From positions 1,798,001-1,862,000 of the forward strand of contig NZ_CP053841.1 of assembly GCF_013201895.1 (NCBI RefSeq): 64,000 nt of DNA, in the 5' to 3' direction. Positions 1 to 7,144 of this stretch are shown one piece after another (within the stretch, counting starts at the first letter, position 1; every line of letters starts with the position of its first letter). A program made the translations under genes and the position numbers. The stretch comes from Campylobacter blaseri (lineage in GTDB: Bacteria; Campylobacterota; Campylobacteria; Campylobacterales; Campylobacteraceae). The notes under the pieces are model-generated. The model did no database searches. It was not told the DNA's origin and was given only the letters and a program-made list of their open reading frames with translations.

Positions 1-235
1 CGTTTTGAATTTTATCTGGAACAGCATTATTTAATGTAGTTGGAAATTTATCAGCGAAAAATGGTTCTACACCTACTATTTGACCACTAACTACTTTATT
101 ATAATAAGGACCAAACCTATTAGCACAAAATACTTTTTTTTGATCAAAAATAGTTTGTTTAATACCCTCTATTTTATTTGCCTGTAATCCAACCCCTGCT
201 AATGCACTTAATTTTAAAAAATCTCTTCTTTTCAT
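1..235 (-). CDS. Molybdopterin S/N-oxide reductase (TorA/BisC type), N-terminal part
   Basis: Only the first 78 codons lie in the window; the gene runs off the left edge. The product begins MKRRDFLKLSALAGVG, a twin-arginine signal of the Tat pathway, so the mature enzyme should be periplasmic. The following stretch with GPYYNKVVSGQIVGVEPF resembles the start of TMAO/DMSO/biotin-sulfoxide reductases that bind bis-MGD molybdenum cofactor. It starts 9 bases after the cytochrome c gene, behind a TAGGAGAAAAAT ribosome site. The pair matches the Campylobacter Cj0264c/Cj0265c arrangement. The substrate (TMAO, DMSO or another) cannot be told from this fragment. Confidence 0.8.
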   Translation of the reverse strand, partial: MKRRDFLKLSALAGVGLQANKIEGIKQTIFDQKKVFCANRFGPYYNKVVSGQIVGVEPFFADKFPTTLNNAVPDKIQN

Positions 236-244
236 ATTTTTCTC

Positions 245-850
245 CTATTTTACATCTTTAGCATTATGTTGTAAATATTTTATAATCATATTTTTATCTA
301 GATCCTCTAAAGCTACAAAGCCTAAGCCAATCATACTGTCAATGTTTGATGGCCACTGGTTTGCTGTATATTGATTTGGTTCATGCAACAAATGGCAAGC
401 CGAACAGGTTTGCTCATATAAACCTTTTGCTTGATTATAAATCATACTTGGATCAATATCGATATAAGAAGTTGGAACTGTCAATTTAATCTGAGTTTTA
501 AACCATATTTCTCCATAATCATCTTCAACTTTATCCACAACTTTTACATAAGGATTTACATCTCCATCATAGCTATTTATATCTTCTTTTATTTCAAAAT
601 TCATATACTCTTCATCAATCTGTGGACTCTTGACTATTTTAGCTTGATAGTATTCCTGAATATACCCAGTTAACAAGACATCTGTTTTTTCATTTTCTGT
701 TTTCAAGATTTCAACAGGTGTTAAAACACTAACATCTCCAATCATTTTACCATTAAGAGTTATTTGCTTACTATTGTTTAAAAACCCAATATTACTTTCA
801 GCAAAAGCAAAAGAACTCATAATCGTTAAAATTAAAATTTTATTTTTCAT
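245..850 (-). CDS. Periplasmic monohaem cytochrome c, electron donor to the S/N-oxide reductase
   Basis: The 201-residue product has a signal peptide (about residues 1-17, ending SFAFA) and one haem site, CSACH, at 149-153, so it is a periplasmic c-type cytochrome. The C-terminal part resembles the haem domain of TorC-like proteins. An upstream in-frame ATG would add 11 residues without hydrophobic character; the ATG at 850 follows AGGATTAAT and directly opens the signal peptide, so it was preferred. It precedes the molybdoenzyme gene by 9 bases, so it probably passes electrons from menaquinol oxidation to that reductase, like Campylobacter Cj0265c. Confidence 0.82.
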   Translation of the reverse strand: MKNKILILTIMSSFAFAESNIGFLNNSKQITLNGKMIGDVSVLTPVEILKTENEKTDVLLTGYIQEYYQAKIVKSPQIDEEYMNFEIKEDINSYDGDVNPYVKVVDKVEDDYGEIWFKTQIKLTVPTSYIDIDPSMIYNQAKGLYEQTCSACHLLHEPNQYTANQWPSNIDSMIGLGFVALEDLDKNMIIKYLQHNAKDVK

Positions 851-1093
851 ATTAATCCTTCTATGACTATTAGATACATGCATATTATGATAAAATATTA
901 AATATTAATATAAACTTAAAAAATATATTTCAAGTTAAATTTTATAAAATATTTAGTATTTACATTGAATTTGCTAATTTTATTACGTATTTGTTACTTA
1001 AAATATTATTTATTTTGTATAAAAATACTTGTAGAATTAAACCTTAAGTTATATAAAATTAAAAAAATTAATATTTTTTATCAAATTATTAGG

Positions 1094-1099
1094 TATAAT
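1094..1099 (+). promoter_or_regulatory. Candidate -10 box for the 53-aa membrane protein
   Basis: TATAAT occurs 39 bases before the start at 1139, preceded by AT-rich sequence without a clear -35, as is usual for Campylobacter sigma-70 promoters. The 288 bases between 851 and 1138 hold no credible gene. Confidence 0.45.
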
Positions 1100-1138
1100 A
1101 ATCATTAAATTTTGTAATTTATGTGCCAAAGGAGATAA

Positions 1139-1300
1139 ATGAGGAACAAAAAAGCCAATGACACTAAAGAACAAAACAAATCATTTTTGTTTAGAATGTT
1201 TGAAAAAATCATTGGATTCTTTTTTGAGATGGTTTTTGAATTTATTGCAATAGTAATTTTTGTATTTATTTTTATTATAATTATAGACTTTTTTAACTAA
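1139..1300 (+). CDS. 53-aa single-span membrane protein
   Basis: The ORF follows a good ribosome site (AAAGGAGATAA then ATG) and a TATAAT box. The product has a charged N-terminus (about residues 1-15), an amphipathic phenylalanine-rich middle and one very hydrophobic segment at about 36-52 made of I, V and F, ending in DFFN. I do not recognise a family. It stands alone between the divergent cytochrome gene and the oppositely oriented tRNA-Ser. The strong ribosome site and clean membrane segment argue that it is translated, but composition in AT-rich DNA can mimic this. Confidence 0.5.
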   Translation: MRNKKANDTKEQNKSFLFRMFEKIIGFFFEMVFEFIAIVIFVFIFIIIIDFFN

Positions 1301-1322
1301 GATATTTAGGTTATAAATGTAG

Positions 1323-1410
1323 TGGCCGGGAGAGAGGGATTCGAACCCCCGGAGGCTCTCACCTCAACGGTTTTCAAGACCGCCGCTTTCGACCACTCAG
1401 CCATCTCCCG
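1323..1410 (-). tRNA. tRNA-Ser (UGA)
   Basis: Class II tRNA of 88 nt with encoded CCA. The acceptor CGGGAGA pairs with TCTCCCG, the anticodon loop CTTGAAA reads UGA, there is a long variable arm, and the T-arm contains GGTTCGAATCC. Confidence 0.95.
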
Positions 1411-1429
1411 ACAAAAATTTTGTAAGTTA

Positions 1430-1588
1430 CTACTCTGTCTTTTCCTTTACAAAAGTAGCACCTTTGTTAACTTTTTCTTTAGTCCATTTAACGGTTTCTT
1501 TGGTATCTTCCTTAACGCCTTGTGCTGTGTTAGAACAACCAACAAATAAAAAAATTACACTCACAACACCAATAAGTATAGAACGCAT
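1430..1588 (-). CDS. Small entericidin-like lipoprotein
   Basis: The 52-residue product begins [18 protein letters not shown]: a short lysine/arginine-poor signal and a lipobox-like FVGC with the lipidated cysteine at residue 18. The mature part is a short amphipathic lysine/glutamate-rich helix ([20 protein letters not shown]). Entericidin/EcnAB-type lipoproteins have this build: lipobox, Asn/Thr/Ala-rich start and a repeated VKxDT-like helix. The ribosome site is GGGGTTAGG. It sits between tRNA-Cys and tRNA-Ser on the same strand, so it is probably transcribed with the tRNA cluster. Its role is unknown. Confidence 0.7.
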   Translation of the reverse strand: MRSILIGVVSVIFLFVGCSNTAQGVKEDTKETVKWTKEKVNKGATFVKEKTE

Positions 1589-1609
1589 CCTAACCCCTTA
1601 ATAATATCT

Positions 1610-1684
1610 TGGAGGCGACACTCGGATTCGAACCGAGGAATCAAAGCTTTGCAGGCTCTTGCCTTACCACTTGGCTATGTCGCC
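1610..1684 (-). tRNA. tRNA-Cys (GCA)
   Basis: 75 nt including CCA. Acceptor GGCGACA pairs with TGTCGCC, the anticodon loop CTGCAAA reads GCA, and the T-loop is TTCGAAT. Confidence 0.95.
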
Positions 1685-1697
1685 AGCAAACCTAAAA

Positions 1698-1785
1698 TGG
1701 TGCCCGGAGCCGGACTTGAACCGGCACGGTAAAAACTACCGAGGGATTTTAAGTCCCTTGCGTCTACCTATTCCGCCACCCGGGC
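1698..1785 (-). tRNA. tRNA-Leu (UAA)
   Basis: Class II tRNA of 88 nt with encoded CCA. Acceptor GCCCGGG pairs with the 3' CCGGGC arm, anticodon loop CTTAAAA reads UAA, and the long variable arm is CGGTAGTTTTTACCG. Confidence 0.95.
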
Positions 1786-1793
1786 AAATACTA

Positions 1794-1868
1794 TGGAGCG
1801 GGAAACGAGGTTCGAACTCGCGACCCCAACCTTGGCAAGGTTGTGCTCTACCACTGAGCTATTCCCGC
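1794..1868 (-). tRNA. tRNA-Gly (GCC)
   Basis: 75 nt with encoded CCA. Acceptor GCGGGAA pairs with TTCCCGC and the anticodon loop TTGCCAA reads GCC. It is the first gene of the minus-strand order Gly-Leu-Cys-lipoprotein-Ser. Confidence 0.95.
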
Positions 1869-1900
1869 AAAATTATTAAACTGAATGAGAATAATATCAA

Positions 1901-1962
1901 ATTTAAACTTAAAAAAAGATTTGAAAATATAAATTTTTATAATTTCTTTTTTAAGTTTAAAT
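1901..1962. repeat. 17-bp inverted repeat between divergent tRNA genes
   Basis: The arm ATTTAAACTTAAAAAAAG (1901-1918) is the reverse complement of CTTTTTTAAGTTTAAAT (1946-1962) apart from one extra A, with a 27-nt AT-rich loop. It lies upstream of both tRNA-Gly (minus) and tRNA-Ala (plus), so it is not placed as a terminator for either. Purpose unknown. Confidence 0.6.
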
Positions 1963-2003
1963 ACAAGGATATTTTAGTAAAATTAATATTCTAAATCCTA
2001 CTA

Positions 2004-2079
2004 GGGGTGTTAGCTCAGTTGGGAGAGCGCAACGCTGGCAGTGTTGATGTCAGGGGTTCAAGTCCCCTACACTCCACCA
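2004..2079 (+). tRNA. tRNA-Ala (GGC)
   Basis: 76 nt with encoded ACCA. Acceptor GGGGTGT pairs with ACACTCC through one G-U, anticodon loop CTGGCAG reads GGC, and T-arm AGGGG/CCCCT is complete. Confidence 0.95.
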
Positions 2080-2116
2080 TTTAACAACATAACTACTCAA
2101 ATTTGCAAAGGTAAAA

Positions 2117-2806
2117 ATGCAATTGATGGCAAAAGTCAAACAAATTTATTGTGGAAAAGAAGAGAACTTTAATGATTATAAAAGAGAGATATATAAAACA
2201 TCTTATAGAAAAAAACCCATTAAAAATGGTGAAATTTTAGAAGTTGATAAATTTGGCTTTTTAAATGATACACAAAGTGAAAAAGAGCACCATGGTGGTA
2301 TAGATAAGGCAGTTTGTATATATAGTCAAAAATATTACTCCTTTTTTAAAGAAAAATATGATTTTAATCTACCTGAGTGTGCATTTGGTGAAAACTTTAC
2401 AATCTTAGATTTAGATGATTCTGAAATTTGCTTAGGCGATCAATTTAAATGTGGCGAAGTTGTTTTTGAAGTTTCTCAGCCAAGAAGACCTTGCTGGAAA
2501 ATTTCTTCTATTTTAAATATTCCAAATTTAACAGCTATAGTAGCAAAAGAGAGTAAAACTGGGTTTTATTTTAGGGTTATTAAGCCGGGTAAATTAAAAG
2601 CTAGAGACGATTTGATTCTTATTTCACGAAAATATCCAAAACTTACAATTGAGTTTATAAACGACTCTATTTATAACGCAAGAGATAATGCAGATAATAT
2701 AATTGAAATTTTAAAATCTCCAAAACTAGCAGATGCTTTTAGAATTTCACTTAAAAAAAGACTAGAGAATAGAAGTTTTGGACTAGAAGAATTTCAACTT
2801 GATTAG
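2117..2806 (+). CDS. MOSC domain protein (YiiM-like)
   Basis: The 229-residue product has the MOSC core: a first strand with KVKQIYCGK, then the pair HHGGIDKAVCIYS (about 58-70), GENFT (about 92-96), and the cysteine motif QPRRPCWK (about 121-128). MOSC proteins descend from the molybdenum cofactor sulfurase C-terminus, and YiiM reduces N-hydroxylated purines with Mo cofactor; the CxxxxR-like cysteine is the expected Mo ligand. The C-terminal helical segment is typical of YiiM. The start was taken at 2117 behind AAAGGTAAAA; an ATG three codons later is possible. It lies just downstream of tRNA-Ala and may read through from it. Confidence 0.8.
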   Translation: MQLMAKVKQIYCGKEENFNDYKREIYKTSYRKKPIKNGEILEVDKFGFLNDTQSEKEHHGGIDKAVCIYSQKYYSFFKEKYDFNLPECAFGENFTILDLDDSEICLGDQFKCGEVVFEVSQPRRPCWKISSILNIPNLTAIVAKESKTGFYFRVIKPGKLKARDDLILISRKYPKLTIEFINDSIYNARDNADNIIEILKSPKLADAFRISLKKRLENRSFGLEEFQLD

Positions 2807-2948
2807 TTAAAATTTAAAGAGTATTTAACATACAACACAATTAATCCAAACATAAAATAATAAATTTAAAATGAAATTTTTATTAAATTTTTGAAGTGCA
2901 TTAAACTACGCAATTTTAATTACAATTTAATTTCATTTTAATTCATAT

Positions 2949-2969
2949 TTTGATAATATAAATATCAAA
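2949..2969. promoter_or_regulatory. Inverted repeat in the peroxidase promoter
   Basis: TTTGATA and TATCAAA are separated by 7 bases, 30 bases upstream of the peroxidase start. Half-sites resemble FNR/CRP-family TTGAT/ATCAA but the spacing is wider than the canonical 4 bases. It may be an operator for a redox-responsive regulator. Confidence 0.35.
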
Positions 2970-2998
2970 TATACAAATTTAATATAAAGGAGTTATTT

Positions 2999-4042
2999 AT
3001 GAAACTAACAACTATCTTACTTAGTTCAGCTGTTTTGGCTGGTTCTTTATTTGCAAATTCTAATTTAGCACAAAGTGCTAAAGATTTTGGGCTCATCGCA
3101 ATTCCGGCGGATAAAGCTGAGTTGACAAAGTTAATTGAAGAATCTTCGCCTGATTCAAAAGCATTCCCTACAACTGAAAAAAGAGTAGAACTTGGTAAAA
3201 AATTATATTTTGATCCAAGACTATCAAAAAGTGGAATAATATCTTGTAATACCTGTCATAACTTAGGTTATGGTGGCGGGGATAACATTCCTGCTTCAAC
3301 TGGTCACAAATGGACACCAAACCCACACCATATAAATGCACCTACTGTTTATAACTCAGTATTTAACTCTGTTCAATTTTGGGATGGTAGAGCTTCACAC
3401 TTAGCAGAACAAGCAGCAGGACCTATGACTGCAGCACCTGAAATGGCTTCTACTCCAGAGCGTGTTGAAGAGATTATAAACTCAATCCCTGCATATGTAA
3501 GAATGTTTAAAGATGCATATGGCAAAGATGTAAAAGTTAATTTTGACCTTATTACAACTACTATTGGAATATTTGAAAGAACCCTAGTAACACCTTCGAG
3601 ATTTGATGACTTTTTAAATGGCGATGATAATGCTTTAAGTAAAGAAGAAAAAGAAGGTCTAGAGCTATTTTTAAACAATGGTTGTGTATCTTGTCATAAC
3701 GGAATTAATCTTGGCGGAACAATGCAACCTTGGGAAGTTGCATCTCAGTATGAATTCTCTAATGTAGGTGATTTTAAAGGCGATGAAAATGGAATGGTTA
3801 AAACTCCAATCCTAAGAAACATTCACCTAACAGCACCTTACTATCACAATGGTGCTATCTGGTCACTAAAAGACGCTATAAAAGGAATGGGAAGTATCCA
3901 ACTTGGCATAGATATTTCTGATGAAGATGCTAAAAAAATTGAAACATTTTTTAATTCTCTAACAGGAAGAATGCCAACTATTGTCTACCCAATGTTGCCA
4001 GCTTCAACAGAAAAAACACCAAAACCTGACTTAGAATACTAA
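2999..4042 (+). CDS. Periplasmic di-haem cytochrome c peroxidase
   Basis: The 347-residue product carries a signal peptide (about 1-20, AVLAGSLFANS) and two haem sites, CNTCH at 83-87 and CVSCH at 229-233, in the order and spacing of bacterial CcpA/MauG-family peroxidases. NAPTVYNSVFN and FWDGRA between the haems, and VKTPILRNIHLTAPYYHNG near the C-terminus, are family signatures. It reduces H2O2 to water with electrons from periplasmic cytochrome c. The length is normal. It is monocistronic, with GGAG before the start, an inverted repeat upstream and a hairpin terminator downstream. Campylobacter usually has two such peroxidases. Confidence 0.93.
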   Translation: MKLTTILLSSAVLAGSLFANSNLAQSAKDFGLIAIPADKAELTKLIEESSPDSKAFPTTEKRVELGKKLYFDPRLSKSGIISCNTCHNLGYGGGDNIPASTGHKWTPNPHHINAPTVYNSVFNSVQFWDGRASHLAEQAAGPMTAAPEMASTPERVEEIINSIPAYVRMFKDAYGKDVKVNFDLITTTIGIFERTLVTPSRFDDFLNGDDNALSKEEKEGLELFLNNGCVSCHNGINLGGTMQPWEVASQYEFSNVGDFKGDENGMVKTPILRNIHLTAPYYHNGAIWSLKDAIKGMGSIQLGIDISDEDAKKIETFFNSLTGRMPTIVYPMLPASTEKTPKPDLEY

Positions 4043-4046
4043 TTCT

Positions 4047-4078
4047 ATTCAATCCTCTTATTTTTAAGAGGATTGAAT
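4047..4078 (+). terminator. Rho-independent terminator after the peroxidase gene
   Basis: A hairpin with arms TCAATCCTCTTA and TAAGAGGATTGA, a short T-rich loop, followed by ATTTATATT. It begins a few bases after the stop codon. Confidence 0.75.
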
Positions 4079-4191
4079 TTATATTAAGCTATAAAATTGA
4101 TTTAAATCATTGACATTTAAATTTCTATTATGTTATTTTATTAAGTAGCAAAATTAGTGTATTTTGCTAAAATAAATATAAAGGAATTTCT

Positions 4192-4782
4192 ATGGAATTA
4201 AATATACATAGACCAACCCCAGTAAACATCGAACTAGCTCTTGATCCAAATAGATATTTTATATCCAAAACAGATACAAAAGGTATTATAACTTCTGTAA
4301 ACGAGTATTTCATGAAAATAGCAGGTTACACCAGAGAAGAATTAATAGGAAAACCACATAGCATAATAAGACACCCTGATATGCCTAAAATAATATATAA
4401 AATTCTATGGGATAAAATTCAAAGCGGTCAAAACATAGCAGCAATTTGTAAAAATCTTGCAAAAGATGGCAAATATTACTGGGTTGTAACAGATTTTGAA
4501 ATAAACAAAGATCCTAATACAGGTGAAATAATAGAATACACAGCATATAGAAGAGCGCCCTCTAGAGAGACTATTGAAACTGTAATTCCAATATATAAAG
4601 AACTTATTGAAGCAGAAAAAATAGGCGGAATGGAAGCAAGTGAAAAACATTTGCAGAGAATTTTGAAAAATATGGGCATGAGTTATGATGATTTTATTAA
4701 TAATGAGTTAAAAAAGAGCGGTTTAGCTGATGCTTTTAAAGGTGCTATGAAAAGTGCTTGGGGTAAATTTTTTGGTAAATAG
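4192..4782 (+). CDS. PAS-domain redox/energy-taxis sensor (CetB-like)
   Basis: The 196-residue cytoplasmic protein is a single PAS domain (about 20-125) with a C-terminal helical extension. NEYFMKIAGYTREELIGKPHSIIRHPDMP and YYWVVTD are the typical Aer-type PAS segments that bind FAD. There is no membrane segment and no signalling output domain. In Campylobacter, CetB has this build and works with the HAMP/MCP half CetA to steer energy taxis. No CetA gene adjoins it here, so it may be one of several stand-alone PAS proteins acting on a receptor elsewhere. It has its own ribosome site (AAAGGAATTTCT). Confidence 0.78.
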   Translation: MELNIHRPTPVNIELALDPNRYFISKTDTKGIITSVNEYFMKIAGYTREELIGKPHSIIRHPDMPKIIYKILWDKIQSGQNIAAICKNLAKDGKYYWVVTDFEINKDPNTGEIIEYTAYRRAPSRETIETVIPIYKELIEAEKIGGMEASEKHLQRILKNMGMSYDDFINNELKKSGLADAFKGAMKSAWGKFFGK

Positions 4783-4844
4783 TATATTTAATTGTAAACT
4801 AACTTGATAGCTATTTGAAATTTTAATGTTTAAATTATTAATTC

Positions 4845-4872
4845 ATAAAACACCTATATTTAGGTGTTTTAT
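4845..4872. terminator. Bidirectional terminator
   Basis: ATAAAACACCTA and TAGGTGTTTTAT form a 12-bp stem with a four-base loop between the convergent PAS and nitroreductase genes. A-rich and T-rich flanks would serve both strands. Confidence 0.75.
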
Positions 4873-4887
4873 CTGAATATGTTAGTT

Positions 4888-5547
4888 TTATGCTTTTGTG
4901 ATTACCCTGTTTTTTGAAAGGCGTGATTTAGGAACATTTAAATTAAAATCTTTTGACTCATCTCTATATCCAAGTGCAACAATGACTTGAGCAGTGTAAC
5001 CATTTTCTCTTAAATTAAATTCTTCATCAAGTAAGGCTTGATCAAAACCCTCCATTGGGGTTGCATCTATACCAAGCTCTGCAGCTCCTAGTAAAACAGC
5101 TCCTACAGCAATGTAAGTTTGCTTAGCATGCCAATGTGCCTCGTCTTTTAAATTATATCTATGCACATCTAAAAAAACTTTACGACCATTGTGCATTTTT
5201 TCTTTATGATGTGGTTTTATGAAGCGATTATCCTTTTCTTCTTGTTCAAGAATTTCTTTGAGATGATTATCATCTACATAAACTTTACTACAAAATACAA
5301 TTACATGTGATGCATTTTTTATCTTATCATAGTTAAAAATGTATGCCCCTTTAGCTCCTTTGGCAACTCGTTCTTTGCCCGCCTCATCACTTGCAATAAT
5401 AAAATGAGAAGGTTGAAAATTGGTACTTGTTGGAATGTATTGTAAAATATTTTCAATTTCTGCAAAATCTTCATCTGAAATTCTCTTTGTTGCATCATAT
5501 GCTTTTGTAGCATATCTCCATTTTAAAGCTTCTGTAATAGTTTTCAT
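4888..5547 (-). CDS. NAD(P)H-dependent nitroreductase (NfsB family)
   Basis: The 219-residue product begins MKTITEALKWRYATKAYD, the standard NfsB/FMN nitroreductase start with an RYATKAYD segment for FMN phosphate contacts; IPTSTNFQPSHF and the glycine-rich AVGAVLLGAAELGIDATPMEGFD follow in family order. It is a dimeric flavoprotein that reduces nitro groups and quinones and is related to Helicobacter RdxA/FrxA, which activate nitroimidazoles. The ATG at 5547 follows AAGGAAAAAG; an upstream in-frame ATG at 5565 lacks a ribosome site. Length is normal. It is monocistronic. Confidence 0.9.
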   Translation of the reverse strand: MKTITEALKWRYATKAYDATKRISDEDFAEIENILQYIPTSTNFQPSHFIIASDEAGKERVAKGAKGAYIFNYDKIKNASHVIVFCSKVYVDDNHLKEILEQEEKDNRFIKPHHKEKMHNGRKVFLDVHRYNLKDEAHWHAKQTYIAVGAVLLGAAELGIDATPMEGFDQALLDEEFNLRENGYTAQVIVALGYRDESKDFNLNVPKSRLSKNRVITKA

Positions 5548-5666
5548 CTTTTTCCTTTTATTCATAATTTATATTAATTATACTATTTTGAATTATATAT
5601 ATTTTAAATATTCTCTAAAGCTTTTATTAAACATCATTTAAAACATATTTTAATAAATTAAATTTC

Positions 5667-5700
5667 AAAAAGTATTTAGAGTATTCTTGAAAATACTTTT
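5667..5700. repeat. 10-bp inverted repeat upstream of bioD
   Basis: AAAAGTATTT (5667-5676) and AAATACTTTT (5691-5700) form a stem with a 14-base loop, 72 bases before bioD and downstream-facing from the divergent nitroreductase. It could be an operator or chance symmetry in AT-rich DNA. Confidence 0.35.
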
Positions 5701-5771
5701 ATATTAATCTAAATTCAAATATAATTTTTATAAAAAATAATAAAATAAATATTGATAAACAAGGAGATTAA

Positions 5772-6428
5772 ATGAAAGAATTATTTATAACAGCAACAGG
5801 AACTGATGTTGGAAAAACCTATGTAAGCGCTTTAATTTGTAAAAATTTAATGCAAAGTGGTTTAAATGTTGGCTATTTTAAACCTGTTGCAAGTGGAAAT
5901 ATTAAAGATGAAAACGGGAATTTAAGAGTTGGTGATGTTAGCTTTGTAAAAGAGTTTGCAAATTTGAGTTTTGAAGTAAAAGATATGCACTCTTACGCTT
6001 ATGAAAGAGCCTATTCTCCGCATTTAGCGACTAAATTTGAAGGCAATCCGCCAGTTAAGGATAAAATTTTAAAAGATATTGAAAATTTAAAGAAAAAATG
6101 TGATTTTTTAGTAGTTGAAGGAAGTGGTGGAGTAATTTGCCCTTTTAGGTGGGATGAGCAAAAGATTATGCAACTAGATATTATAAAAGCTTTAAATTAT
6201 GAGGTGCTGATAGTTGCTGATTCTGGGCTTGGTGGAATAAATAGTGCTATTTTAACAACGGAGTATCTTAAAAATCACAATATAAAAATCAAAGGCTTTG
6301 CTTTAAATAATTATGATGAGACAAATCCGATACACAAAGACAATAAAACTATGATAGAAATGCTTAGTGGCTTAAATGTTTTATTTACTGTTCAAAAAGA
6401 GCAAAAAAATATAGATTTTAGACCTTAA
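5772..6428 (+). CDS. bioD: Dethiobiotin synthetase
   Basis: The 218-residue product has the P-loop GTDVGKT (10-16), the Lys/substrate motif GYFKPVASG (about 33-41), and VVEGSGGVICP (about 115-125), all diagnostic of BioD. It closes the ureido ring of 7,8-diaminopelargonate with CO2 and ATP to give dethiobiotin in the cytosol. The start follows AAGGAGATTAA. The gene stands alone; its partner bioA is on the opposite strand about 2.3 kb away, so the biotin genes are split. The length agrees with the family. Confidence 0.95.
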   Translation: MKELFITATGTDVGKTYVSALICKNLMQSGLNVGYFKPVASGNIKDENGNLRVGDVSFVKEFANLSFEVKDMHSYAYERAYSPHLATKFEGNPPVKDKILKDIENLKKKCDFLVVEGSGGVICPFRWDEQKIMQLDIIKALNYEVLIVADSGLGGINSAILTTEYLKNHNIKIKGFALNNYDETNPIHKDNKTMIEMLSGLNVLFTVQKEQKNIDFRP

Positions 6429-6441
6429 CTTAGCTTTAAGC

Positions 6442-6510
6442 CATTTTAGACAAATTTAAACTTATCTAAAATGTTAAATATTAGAGTGCTAATTTATTTA
6501 AGCGCTCTAA
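6442..6510. terminator. Two tandem hairpins between bioD and the HEPN-like gene
   Basis: CATTTTAGA/TCTAAAATG (6442-6450 and 6465-6473) and TTAGAGTGCT/AGCGCTCTAA (6481-6490 and 6501-6510, one G-U) lie between convergent genes. The second is followed by ATTAAAAATTATTT and is the better terminator. Confidence 0.6.
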
Positions 6511-6552
6511 ATTAAAAATTATTTATAAGATTTTAATTTATAATATCTTATT

Positions 6553-6933
6553 TTACTTATTCAAAAATAGCATTAATGCTTTTTGTAATTCTGAAATAGA
6601 ATTACCAATATCGGCTGTTTTGCATTGTAGACTACATTTTTGTGTTTTATCTGTCATCGTATCATCTTTAAATGTTACACATCTTTCATTGTCAATAAAT
6701 TCATAATAACATCTTAAATGTGAAACCGCATTTCTTATATGTTTACCAAAATTTATAGAATGATTATCGGTTTTACATTCATCTTTATAAGTCGTTTCTA
6801 TTTTCTTCCATCTAATATTTTTAAATATCTCGTCGACTTTATTCAAATATATTTTATCATTATTTTTGATAATTTCTTTTGACATTACTAATAAAATATA
6901 TAAAAACATTTGCATTGTTACAACATTTCCCAA
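6553..6933 (-). CDS. HEPN-like protein, probably N-terminally truncated
   Basis: The C-terminal half reads FGKHIRNAVSHLRCYYEF, containing the HEPN RNase motif R-x4-H (RNAVSH), followed by a strand with CVTFKDD, as in HEPN proteins of the pEK499_p136 kind. The N-terminal part (QMFLYILLVMSKEII) looks like the middle of the usual leading helical region, and no ATG with a ribosome site precedes it; the 5' limit given is a TTG. The upstream frame runs only about 8 more codons to a TAA. I read this as a 5'-truncated, possibly inactive gene. No antitoxin (MNT nucleotidyltransferase) is adjacent. HEPN assignment rests on the motif only. Confidence 0.45.
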   Translation of the reverse strand: MGNVVTMQMFLYILLVMSKEIIKNNDKIYLNKVDEIFKNIRWKKIETTYKDECKTDNHSINFGKHIRNAVSHLRCYYEFIDNERCVTFKDDTMTDKTQKCSLQCKTADIGNSISELQKALMLFLNK

Positions 6934-7031
6934 CCCATCTCTTTCTAATATTTTTTAAAATTTTGATTATTTATATTTTTTCTTTAAAACATTTTAATCT
7001 ATAAAACAATTTTTAAAAATTTCTTTCTATA

Positions 7032-7106
7032 CTAATTCAAATAATAATTAGTCATTGCTAAGGCTTGTTCAAATATGGCTTTATTTTGTTTTTGTGCTAA
7101 ATCCAT
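7032..7106 (-). CDS. Possible 24-aa ORF or gene remnant
   Basis: MDLAQKQNKAIFEQALAMTN and a few more residues follow a very good ribosome site (AAGGAGAATATTT then ATG). It lies between the peptide transporter stop and the HEPN-like fragment on the same strand. It may be the surviving 5' end of a gene whose body was lost, possibly the HEPN-like one, or a genuine small protein. The rest of 6954-7144 is AT-rich and shows nothing else. Confidence 0.3.
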   Translation of the reverse strand: MDLAQKQNKAIFEQALAMTNYYLN

Positions 7107-7144
7107 AAATATTCTCCTTGTGATTTTATTTAAAATTAATTAAT

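Noticed and set aside
1323-2079. tRNA cluster as an integration site of a genomic island
   Set aside because: No integrase, no direct repeat of a tRNA 3' end and no change in gene content typical of an island beside it.
2949-2969. Canonical FNR site before the peroxidase gene
   Set aside because: The TTGAT and ATCAA halves are nine bases apart rather than four; kept only as an unassigned inverted repeat.
6553-7106. Type II or MNT/HEPN toxin-antitoxin system
   Set aside because: Only one gene is visible, it seems truncated, and no nucleotidyltransferase or antitoxin gene adjoins it.
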